This document shows, piece after piece, positions 13,303-21,932 of a stretch of DNA of 64,000 nucleotides. Source of the stretch: Saccharum officinarum (Eukaryota; Streptophyta; Magnoliopsida; Poales; Poaceae); assembly GCA_020631735.1 (NCBI GenBank), contig CM036168.1, forward strand, positions 96,514,932 to 96,578,931, in the 5' to 3' direction. The notes under the pieces are model-generated. The model searched no databases. It saw only the letters and a list, made by a program, of their open reading frames with translations, and had not been told where the DNA came from. The translations under genes were made by a program, and so were the position numbers. Each line of letters opens with the position of its first letter. Within the stretch, counting starts at the first letter, position 1.

Positions 13303-14681
13303 CTCCAAGCCACGAGCTCCACTAGAGTATCCAATTCACGAACTCCCGCGGGGAAGGATCAAGAACCCCTTACAACACTTGGTGAGGGCTCCAACAATCT
13401 CCAATTGCGAGCTCAATCACCTCCGCTGCTCCAAGCCGTCTACCGTGTCGAGAAACACGGAAGAGTAACGAGAAATCCACAGCAACTCGAAGATCAAGTG
13501 CCTCTAGAATGCAACTCTCAAGCAATGCACTTGAATCTCACTCAATCTCACTCAAGATGTGCAACTAAGCAAAGAGATGAGTGGAGGGGTTGTTCTCTAG
13601 CTCAAAGTATGTCTCTAGGTCTCAAAATGTGCAAGAGATACCCTCAAACCCCGGCCAACGTCTATTTATAACGAAGGGGTACGCAGCTAGCCGTTATGGA
13701 CTTAAACTGCCGAAATCGCGCTGACCGGTCACGCAACGGCTAAATTCCGAAGCACCGACCGGACACGCTGGTCGCGCAGACCGGACGCGCTGGTCCCGCA
13801 ACTGACCGGACGCGCTGGTCAGGCCTGAGTAGCGCACAACGAAACAACGACCGGACGCGCTGTAGAACTGACCGGACGCCACAGTGCCAGCGTCCGGTTA
13901 GAGTCTAGTAAGCTCCCTAGACGACCGGACGCGTCCGGTCGTCAGTGACCGGACGCGCTGCGCGTCCGATCATCAAACTGAAAACCGCACAGACGCTGAA
14001 CACTGACCGGACGCGTCCGGTCATACAGAGACCGCGTCCGGTCCAGCGTCCGGTCACCTCTGTGATCTCCGTTCGCCTCCGTTTCTTTTTCGACTTCTGG
14101 CACAATAGAAAATAGGCATTTCACTTCTCCAAAAAGCGCCGAATCCCGCCGAGAGGAACCCAAACCCCTCTCTACCGCTTAAACTCCACCGCCTTCGCAA
14201 ACGTGCTAACACCACCAAGTGTACACCACCATGTGCATGTGTGTTAGCATTTCACAATCATTTTCCAAGGCGTTATGTTAGCTCTTTACTAGATCCTAAT
14301 CCATATGCTCAAGACAATGATCTAGTGGCACTTGATTCCCGAGCTAACTGTGATTGCCCCTCTTGATAGTCGGCTATGTATCCTAAACCCGGTCAATTAC
14401 TTCTCTACTCATCTTAGACCGGTAAAAGGAAAACCCTATGGTTATACCTTTGCCTTACGCTCTTAGATCCTTCTCTTCCACTTGATCATCATGTCCTTAT
14501 GTGCATCTCCACCATGATCATCATTTCATGTCCATGCACCATCTCTTTGTGATCTTGTGGCCACCACTCCTTGCCACATACACCTTCATCACATGTGTTG
14601 CTTATGTCTAACTCAAAACACTTAACACATGGCATTAACAACTTGGTGTCATTAATTACCAAAACCAAACTTGGGCTTTCA
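13303..14681 (-). mobile_element. Partial LTR of the palindrome-array family, minus strand
   Basis: It ends at 14681 in CCAAACTTGGGCTTTCA, the complement of the family start TGAAAGTCCCTAGTTTGG. It contains a dense array of ACCGGACGCG motifs (13720-14055) and a TATA-like TATTTATAACG (13664-13674) on the promoter side of the array. The left part is cut off exactly where the long LTR ends at 13302, so that LTR probably inserted here or the two share a rearrangement point. Confidence 0.7.
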
Positions 14682-15653
14682 CTAGGATTGATCACGGAGC
14701 AGTAATAAGGTAAAGATGAGGGCGGCCGACTCCTAGAATAAGTGTATAAAAAATCCATCTCAAAACAGAAGACCAAATAGAGTTTCTTTGCTTTCATGCC
14801 GCACTTGTCCATCTCTAAGTTTGAACCAAAGTCACGTATAACTAGGTACATATTTGCCTCTTTTGCTTGGTTGTACATCATGCTCAATCGAGTTTGAACC
14901 AAAGTCGCGTATAACTACGCACGTATTTGCCTCTTTTGCTTGCCCATACGTCATGCTCATGCACACATGTTGCCAAAAGCAAATATATATAATATACTTT
15001 TTTGTTTTTATTTTTCCGTTGAGTTCGAATTTTATTTTCCCCGATCCTAACAAAGAATATCTGTCCCATTTATTTTTCCAATTTCGTTTCATACCCATCT
15101 TATCCATCCTGATTTCCTTTTTTCTCTATTTTTTTCATGTCTTGTTTTCGTTTCCTATTCCTATTTTGTATAGTGTCCATCCTGGTTTTTCTTTTTTAAT
15201 TTTTTTTTCACGTTGTGTTTCTGTTTCCTATTTCCCTTTCCCCCATTTGCCTCTATTTTTTTCACGTTGTGTTTCCGTTTCCTTTTTTTGCATCTTTCGT
15301 TCGGTTTCCAAAAAGAAACATAAAAGAAATCTGATCTGTATATCTTATATTTGGATTAAAAAAAGAGAATAAAAGGAGATGGAATATATTTCCTAATTTA
15401 TGCTTGTATTTTTTTCTATTTGAGTTAGGATTTCTATACAACATACTTAGAATTGGAGGCATCTATTTGGATTAGGATTCTTATAACTATCTATATTATT
15501 TTAGGTTGTCCAATATGTGTCATATAAACATGGGAGTTGCGTGATATAAATAACATCTATATTCACGAAGTAAGTTGGGGAAGACGAACAAAACAAATGG
15601 ATGGATAAAAAAAGAGCCTGAAATTTTGCCTCTTTATTAATATAAGATATAGA
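14682..15653. repeat. Tandem duplication and T-rich tract
   Basis: A roughly 70-bp unit is repeated directly at about 14820-14885 and 14892-14960 (GAACCAAAGTC, then CGTATAACTA, then TTTGCCTCTTTTGCTTG). From 15000 to 15330 the DNA is a T-rich, imperfectly repeated tract built on TTTCCGTTTCCTATT-like motifs. No gene was recognised. Confidence 0.55.
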
Positions 15654-15659
15654 TAACTA

Positions 15660-17352
15660 TCTAATATATATACCTAATAATAAAAAGGCAAAATTTCTCT
15701 CCATTTTTTTTATCCGGCCATCTCTTAACTAACTCTGTGAATATAGAAAACCACATATAACCCTTCTCTTTATATGACTAAAAATTCTTATCCAATTAGA
15801 TCTCTCTAATTTCGGGTAAATAAGAATCTTAATCAAATAGGAAAAATATGTCCCATGTCTATACGTTGCTGATGTGCTTCACCGAGTCCAAACAAATCCG
15901 AACATGTGCAGGCATCGCATAGCAAGGACCTGAGAGATACAATTCGATTGCACACGGCAAAAAGATGGATTCCGTAACCATCCCCTCAATCATAGGAGTA
16001 GGGATGAAAACGGTCGGAAACGGTCGGAAAACCTCTCAACCGTTTTCTATTTTTACATTTGAATACGAATACGAAAACGAAAGCGGTAAAGTCGGACACG
16101 AAAACGAACACGAACTTACGAAATTTCGAAAACGAACTAATTCGAGCAGAATTATGTCGAACACGGTCGGTATACGAAAAATCAATACGAAATATTAACA
16201 CGTAGGACCAAGTGCATAACAATTAACATGTGAATAATAATTAACAAGTTCTACAACTTTCTTAAAAATATCTTCATTGGACACCATGTAAAAAAGATAT
16301 GATTGTTCTAAGGCAACGAGCACTTGTACGTGATTTAATATACCGCTGAAACTTTGTTTAAATTTTTTGAACATCTTAAAGACCTCAAATGAAAAAACTG
16401 AAAACTAAAAAGTTGCAGATCTCGTTGAGAGCTATAATTTTCATATAAAAATCATCTTCATCCGAGATCGTACGAGAAAGATATAATTTTTCTAAGGTTG
16501 GACATCTATTGGGCCAAATTTGGTTTAAACCGAATTTCGAAACCGAATTTCGAAATCGGGATATTCCGAATTAAAAGTAGAAAAGTAGAAAACGGTCGAA
16601 AAAATGTCTAAACCGTTTTCGTTCCGATTTCGAATTTGGTGTTCCGAATTTCGAACCGAATTCGAATTTGTTCGAAAATACGAATTCGATCGGATTAAAT
16701 GTAGAAAACGATGCGGTTCGGTACGGGATATTTCCGTACCGTTTTCATCCCTACATAGGAGCATGCGGATGATGGAAGGAGTCGATAGGAAAATGGGAAA
16801 AGAATTCCCTACCGCCTCCCAGTCACGAGGATGCGGATGTGGATTTATATTCATATCTATAATATATCCTTATCTTTTATACCTAAAAAATTTAATCTTA
16901 TTTTTTCATTCACCCCTCCCTACCTATCCGAAAAATAGTTTTTTTTCCAAAATATACTTATGTCCTTTTATGTTTGATATGTGACCTACACTCATAACCA
17001 TGATCCGTGCTCGTATGAGTTAGAATAACTTGCGCCTAGCGGTGATACAGAACCCGGTCAATGATGCTAAAGAATGCAAGAGAGATAGGGATAGAGTCTG
17101 ATGGCATGCAATGATAAATTAGAATTACATATTTTTATGGGTCTTTATTAAAAACTTACGGAACTTGATATTTAACTATACCATACATAGATAGTATATA
17201 AAAATTAAAGTTTATGATATATTAACGTCTAAATATTTCTATGCTTTGCGAGATGATAAAAACATCAATACATATGTATATGTATCATTTTCATCATTGT
17301 TTCTCATCGATAGTTTTTTTCTCCCATTGCAACGTACGGGGATATTTGCTAG
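15660..17352 (+). mobile_element. Non-autonomous Helitron, plus strand
   Basis: The 5' end TCTAATATATATACC is preceded by A at 15659. The 3' end is the hairpin CCCATTGCAACGTACGGGG, then ATATTTG, then CTAG (17349-17352), followed by T. This is the A|T insertion and CTAG terminus of grass Helitrons. The 1693-bp body encodes no recognisable Rep/helicase and contains a complete Ds-like element. It starts only six bases from the 5' end of the minus-strand Helitron candidate. Confidence 0.6.
15999..16753. mobile_element. Ds-like element of the hAT (Ac/Ds) superfamily
   Basis: The 755-bp element has perfect 16-bp terminal inverted repeats TAGGGATGAAAACGGT, the Ac/Ds terminus. It is flanked by a perfect 8-bp target duplication CATAGGAG (15991-15998 and 16754-16761). 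Subterminal regions hold repeated AAACGG/ACGGTCGG motifs, matching the kind of sites bound by Ac transposase. No transposase ORF is present, so movement would need an Ac-type source elsewhere. The intact ends and duplication suggest fairly recent insertion. Confidence 0.92.
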
Positions 17353-17977
17353 TGATACTAATTTTGTATCAACAATGTTAATATTTTTTATATACTTTTG
17401 GTGAAAGTACAGACTGTTTGACTTTTCGAAAAGCGAGAATTGCATTCTTCAGTAGACGGAACGAGTACTAGATACTCCTTGTGCTGTCACCACCGTTGGA
17501 ACAAAGATAGATGGTCTTGGATGGGTACCTAGGGGTGGCTAGGGCACCGATGAAAGTCATCTATAAAATTCTCATAAAAAAAGAAAGTCGTCTATAAAAG
17601 GGAAAAAGTACTTTTCCTCAACGATAGTATGATTTTCTCCCACGTTTATAAAATCAGAATTTTAATCTCCTTAACTTTTAAAATATTTGAATTTTTATCT
17701 TGGGTGGCTTTGTCTAACATGATGCGTTTGACATGGTGCCACGTCAACCAAACTACTCCCTCTGTCACAAAAAAGACTTAATCTTATAGCATTCAAATTT
17801 TATTTGAAAGTAGTTCATCTACAATGGATCCTAAAGCATCCACTATTGAAGACGGAGGCAATATATAGAAGGATAAATTGAATTTTGGTTGATGCTTTAG
17901 AAGAGAAAATCGGACTATAATTTTTTAAAAAAATTGTCAAAAATATTTTTTTAAAAAATATGCAATTAAAAATTTTG
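17353..17977. repeat. Stowaway-like fragments in an AT-rich spacer
   Basis: At 17400-17470 the tract TTTGACTTTTCGAAAAGCGAGAATTG, ending in GACGGAACGAGTA, resembles the 3' part of a Stowaway MITE. At 17755-17864 ACTCCCTCTGTCACAAAAAAG begins a second degenerate copy that ends near GAAGACGGAGGCAATA. The rest shows no gene. Confidence 0.4.
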
Positions 17978-18194
17978 GCCATGCTTTTCCCTGTAGCTCC
18001 ATTTGTACTGAAATGCAAAAAAGACTAGCTTAATTTAGCCACACTTGTTTTCCATTTGTGCAGCTTCCCACGGAAGTGCTTCTCTCCATAGTTGTACCAA
18101 ATAATAAGGTCTAAATAGGAAAAAATATAATATAGTTGCACTTATGTTGTCGTCAAAGACACCTAAACTTTTACATAGTCCAAATCATCAACCT

Positions 18195-18405
18195 AGACTA
18201 AGATCCTGTTCGGATCCATTAGCTGCTATTAGTTAGCTAGCTAATAGCTCATGGCTCACAGCTAATATTAGCTAGTTTGGCTCAACTAGCAAGGTACTTG
18301 TTATTTAGGTATTAGCTAAACTATTAGTTGGACCCTATTTAAATTTAAAGGAGCTAATTATTATCAGTTAAATATTAGCTGCTTGATCCAAACATGACCT
18401 AATTA
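18195..18405. mobile_element. AGCTAAT-rich MITE (duplication copy A)
   Basis: Ends resemble GATCCTGTTCGGATCC and TTGATCCAAACATGACC as imperfect inverted repeats. The interior is made of repeated TTAGCTAG/AGCTAATA motifs. Related copies lie at 20690-20885 and 20890-21115. Confidence 0.5.
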
Positions 18406-19042
18406 CTATAGTATTAGATTAGATATAAGAGCATCTACTAGTAGCAAATAAAAAGCAAAAAAATTGTTTTGTGAATTTCCCAGTCGAATCTGGTGCGCGC
18501 CGGAGAAGGAGGTACAGGGCCCCGCATTGATCTTAGAAGCATATCTGCTAATCTGGATATATATAAATGACGAGATGTTATTTATTGAAGTATTTTACTC
18601 AAAAGTTTCTGCCAAATGTGAAAATCATGTTAGTTTTCTTTGTGTGATAGTAAAAGGAAGCCATGTGCAGTGCACGTTGGATTCAACAATTGTTAGACAA
18701 GCAGCACGTTCGCGAGTTAGCCCTCGATAATACTACTATACTATGCTTCAGTCACTGTCAGATTAACTGATCAGGAAACGAGAAATCTAAATGCCATAGG
18801 CATAAGCAGACCATATACGTAACACCACCGATATATTTCAGCCCACGGGCTGACGGGCCCCTGCATCTCCTTCAGCCCGAACACGGACCAGCCGAGCTTA
18901 CCCTGGTGCTTAGCCACAGTCGATGCGCAAAATCTTGGCCCTAATCTGTGCTTCAATACTAGCAAATGCACCAGCTCATTCGCCATCTGTCGTTCGTAAC
19001 AGCAATAATAAACCCAGTTTCACAAGGGCGGCTCGTTCCTGT

Positions 19043-19050
19043 TATATATA
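19043..19050 (+). promoter_or_regulatory. TATA box of the copy A peptide gene
   Basis: TATATATA lies 81-88 bp upstream of the ATG at 19131, a normal plant spacing with a short 5' UTR. The paralogous promoter at about 21700-21715 lacks it because a segment of roughly 33 bp is missing there. Confidence 0.6.
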
Positions 19051-19130
19051 GCCTATAGGGTTGGCACATCGGCGGCGCTCCCTGGAGAGTGGAGAGTGGA
19101 GTCGTGGAGCCCGATCGATCGAGGACAGCC

Positions 19131-19331
19131 ATGGCGAACGACAGCCTCCGAGCGTTCCTGGTCCTCCTCGTCGCGAAGGTCTGCCTCCTCGTGGCGATGG
19201 CTGCGTCGGCGGTGCAGGGCAGGCCTGGGCCTGGGCCTGGGCCCACGGCTCTGGGGTCGGTTCCCGCGTGCTGCTTCTCCCACCCCGAGTGCTGCTACGA
19301 CCTTGCTAGCCCTCCGAGTGATCTAGCGTGA
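19131..19331 (+). CDS. Putative small secreted cysteine-rich peptide, copy A
   Basis: A 66-residue protein, family not recognised. Residues 1-29 form a typical signal peptide: MANDSLRAF, a Leu/Val-rich core, then MAASAVQG with a likely cleavage after Ala. A basic Pro/Gly linker follows (RPGPGPGPT), then a short tail with CCFSHPECC (CC, five residues, CC) and an acidic end. The ATG at 19131 was preferred over the in-frame ATG at 19089 because the signal peptide starts there and the paralog shares only that start. A TATA box lies upstream and AATAAA at 19415-19420 downstream. Signal peptide plus paired cysteines suggest an apoplastic peptide; its role is unknown. A paralog lies 2.6 kb downstream. 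Confidence 0.6.
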   Translation: MANDSLRAFLVLLVAKVCLLVAMAASAVQGRPGPGPGPTALGSVPACCFSHPECCYDLASPPSDLA

Positions 19332-19414
19332 TCAGGGTGACGGTGATTGTTGTTTCGGTGCCCGTAATGAACTAATTCTGTTTCTAGCTCCGTCATTGTA
19401 CTGATCGCTTGCGT

Positions 19415-19420
19415 AATAAA
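19415..19420 (+). terminator. Polyadenylation signal (AATAAA), copy A
   Basis: AATAAA occurs 84 bp after the peptide stop codon. The surrounding 3' UTR is conserved in copy B at about 23600-23710, where AATAAA follows GCGT in the same context. Confidence 0.4.
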
Positions 19421-19523
19421 ATGGGAGTTATTTTCTTTTATCTTAATAAAATGGGAGTTACGAGTATGGACTGTATGGTTTTAGGTCAGATTATGTGTCT
19501 ATGTTCGATTCTTTCAGCAGATC

Positions 19524-19830
19524 ATTTTGCCGAGGGAGATATAACATTGTGGTTCAGTTATTCTGAAGATTTTGTTGCTCGTTGTGCCGAGGGAGATACA
19601 ACTATGTGGTTCAGTAGCTTTCTTCAGGAGCTTCAGGCGACTCTTCTGTTTCCTCTTTTTTAGTTCTCTGTTTTGCCTGTACAAAACCTATTCAGTAGGG
19701 GCCAAAACCCCTCCTGTTCGTTCACTGTTCATTCAAAAAAAATTGTGGTTCAGTTACTCTGAAGATTTTCTTGCTCGTTTTGCCGAGGGAGATACAATGA
19801 TGTGGTTCAGTTATTCTGAAGATTTTGTTT
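19524..19830. repeat. 57-bp tandem repeats, copy A (interrupted)
   Basis: Units consist of TTTTGCCGAGGGAGATACAA, then TGTGGTTCAGTTATTCTGAAG, then ATTTTGTTGCTCG (split here for display). Units start near 19524, 19581 and 19780; the second is split by a 128-bp insertion. Being a multiple of three, the unit stays open in one frame, but no start or gene context supports coding. Confidence 0.75.
19616..19743 (+). mobile_element. Short poly-A retroposon (SINE-like or truncated LINE)
   Basis: A 128-bp insert ends in an A-rich tail and is flanked by the 11-bp direct repeat TGTGGTTCAGT (19605-19615 and 19744-19754). The copy B repeat at about 23950-23990 shows the uninterrupted site. No Pol III box A or box B is clear, so a 5'-truncated LINE is equally possible. 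Confidence 0.55.
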
Positions 19831-20086
19831 AGATAGAGAAGTTCAGATGCAGTGGAATCCATATTTGCATATTGCAAAGTACTAGTCTTTTCGGTTGCTG
19901 CTGGTAGTTTTTATTGGTTTTTCTTTTCTTTCCTTCTTTGTCTATCTTTTTGTATTATTTTTCTGCCATATTAATAAATGTGTACTTGTGCAGTTGTGCG
20001 ATTCATTTCAGAAAAAAAAAAGTCAGGACTTCCACAAGAATTTGCAATCTGTGATTTGAAATGTAATATAGAAAAAAGAGTAAATT

Positions 20087-20212
20087 TTAGGGCCTATTTG
20101 GCGCGTGAGAAAAAAAATCTCTTTGCCTACATTTTTCCTATAAAATTGAACTAATTCCTATTAAATTCCTGCACAATTTCCGTGAAATTCCTATGTTTCA
20201 AACAGGCCCTAG
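20087..20212. mobile_element. MITE present only in duplication copy A
   Basis: The ends TAGGGCCTATTTGG and CAAACAGGCCCTA are inverted repeats. The matching place in copy B (about 24313) reads TTTTACAATAGAAC with no insert, so the element entered after the duplication or was lost from B. Confidence 0.6.
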
Positions 20213-20689
20213 TAGAACTACAAGTTTGTATAACCAAGATCCACATTATATTGTATGGTCTCCAATTTTGCAGATGTGTTACCAATGAACTCCCCTTTGC
20301 CTTTCATCTTTGTATACATGGTCATAGATAGAATCAAGTGACGCTAATATGATCAAGTGGCACTTGTGTTCATACTAAGGACCTATTTGATATAGCTTAT
20401 AAGTTGCTTATGGCCACAACAAATTGAAACTAGAAGCCAAACAACACGTTTTTAGCTTTTTTGGCCATGCTTTTCCCCATAGCCCCATTTGTACTAAAAC
20501 GCAAAAAAGACTAGCTTATTTTAGCCATATTTGTTCTCCATTTGTGCAGCTTCACAAGGAAGCGCTTCTCTCCATAGTTGTACCAAATAAGGTCTAAATA
20601 GGATAAATTATAATGTAGTTGCATGACACTTATGTTGTCGTCAAAGACAGCTAAACTTTTACATAGTCCAAGTCATCAACCTAAACTAA

Positions 20690-21115
20690 GTACATGTTTG
20701 GATCCATTAGCTGCTACTAGTTAGCTAGCTAGCTATTAGCTAGTTTAGCTCAACTAATAAGATAGTTGTTAGTTAGGTATTAGCTAACAATTAGCTATAC
20801 TACTAGTTAGACCCTATTTAGATCAAAAGAAGCTAATTATTATCAGCTAACTATTAGTTGCTTTATGGTAACATGGCCTAATTATAGTAGTTGAGCTAAG
20901 ACCCTTTTTGGATCCAATATTAGCTAGCTAGCTCATAGCTAATATTAGCTAGCTAACTATAGCTGCTATGCTAGTTTGGCTCAACTAGTAAGGCAGTTGT
21001 TAGTTAGGTATCAGCTAACAATTAGCTAAATTATTAGTTGGACCGTATTTAGATCCGAATGAGCTAATTATTATTAACCATCTATTAGTTGCTTGTCAAA
21101 CAGGACCTAATTATA
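20690..21115. mobile_element. Two AGCTAAT-rich MITE copies in tandem
   Basis: Copies at about 20690-20885 and 20890-21115 are each bounded by TTTGGATCC-like and CAGGACCTAATT / CATGGCCTAATT ends. Both relate to 18195-18405. The interiors are repeats of TTAGCTAGC and AGCTAATA. Confidence 0.5.
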
Positions 21116-21767
21116 ATGGTATTAGATATAAGAGCATCTACTAGCAAATAAAAGGCAAAATGGTTTTGCGAATTTCCCAGTCGAATCTGGTGCGCGCTGG
21201 AGGAGATACAGGGCTCCTCATTGATCTTAGGAGCATATCTGCTAATCTGAACATAAATGGCGAGATGTTATTTATTGAAGTATATTTTACTCAAAAGTTT
21301 TTGCCAAATGTGTATATCATATTTGTTTTTCTGTGTGATAATAAAAGGAAGCCATGTGCAGTGCACGTTGGATTCAACGATTGTTAGACATGCAGCACGT
21401 TCGCGAGTGTTAGCTAGCCCTCGATAATATGGTTCAGTCACGGTCAGATTAACTGATGAGGAAACGAGAAATCTAAACGTCATAAACAGGCCATGTACAC
21501 CACCGATATCTCGGCCCACGGGCTGACGGGCCCCTCCTTCTCCTCCAGCCCGAACACGGACCAGCCGAGCTGACGCAGGCGCTTAGCCACAGTCGATGCG
21601 CAATATCCCTCATCTCATTTGTGTGCTTCAATGCTAGCAAATGCACCAGCTCATTTGCCATCTGTGTGATCTGTCGTTCGTCACAGCAATAAACCCAGCT
21701 TCACAATGGGCGGTGGCACATCGGCGGCGTTCCCTGGAGACTGGAGACCGATCGATCGAGGACAGCC

Positions 21768-21932
21768 ATGGCGAACAACAGCCTCCGAGCGTTCCTGATT
21801 CTCCTCGTCGCGAGGGTCTGCCTCCTCGTGGCGATGGCGGCGTCGGCGGTGAAGGGCAGGCCTAGGCCTAGGCCCACGGCCCTGGATCCGATTGCCACGT
21901 GCTGCTTCTACCACCTCGAGTGCTGCCCGTAA
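21768..21932 (+). CDS. Putative small secreted cysteine-rich peptide, copy B (shortened)
   Basis: A 54-residue paralog of the 19131 protein. The signal peptide is nearly the same (MANNSLRAF, hydrophobic core, MAASAVKG). It is followed by a basic RPRPRPT linker and CCFYHLECC, then Pro and stop. The tail of copy A after the last cysteine pair is gone because the sequence diverges right there, at the left edge of the 1.6-kb insert. The promoter lacks the TATA segment present in copy A. Unrecognised family; probably decaying or differently expressed. Confidence 0.5.
   Translation: MANNSLRAFLILLVARVCLLVAMAASAVKGRPRPRPTALDPIATCCFYHLECCP

Larger units (their letters stand above)
8449..15653 (-). 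mobile_element. Candidate Helitron, minus strand, with nested LTR sequences
   Basis: On the minus strand the 5' end is TCTATATCTTATATTAAT at 15653, preceded by A. The candidate 3' end at 8449 reads CCCGTTGCAACGCACGGA, a short spacer, then CTAG followed by T. These are typical of non-autonomous grass Helitrons, which insert between A and T without target duplication. The interior carries a long LTR fragment (about 9950-13302) and an LTR fragment of another family (13303-14681), so original content is about 8450-9950 and 14682-15653. No Rep/helicase domain was seen. A second Helitron-like hairpin (GTGCATTGCAACGGGG) lies near 8811-8827, so pairing these two ends as one element is uncertain. Confidence 0.35.
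17978..20330. repeat. Local tandem duplication, copy A
   Basis: It begins TTTTGGCCATGCTTTTCCC and ends near CCTTTCATCTTTG, and aligns along its length with 20459-24410. Shared parts in order are an AGCTAAT-rich MITE, a roughly 700-bp upstream region, the CC-x5-CC peptide gene, its 3' UTR, 57-bp repeats and a trailing segment. Copy A alone carries a poly-A retroposon (19616-19743) and a MITE (20087-20212). Confidence 0.8.

Noticed and set aside
14854..15372. 172-codon ORF in the T-rich tract
   Set aside because: Phe/Ser/Ile-rich translation of imperfect T-rich repeats; no homology pattern.
19131..21932. CC-x5-CC pattern compared with known toxin-like disulfide frameworks
   Set aside because: A four-cysteine pattern is too short to assign function; nothing else supports a toxin.
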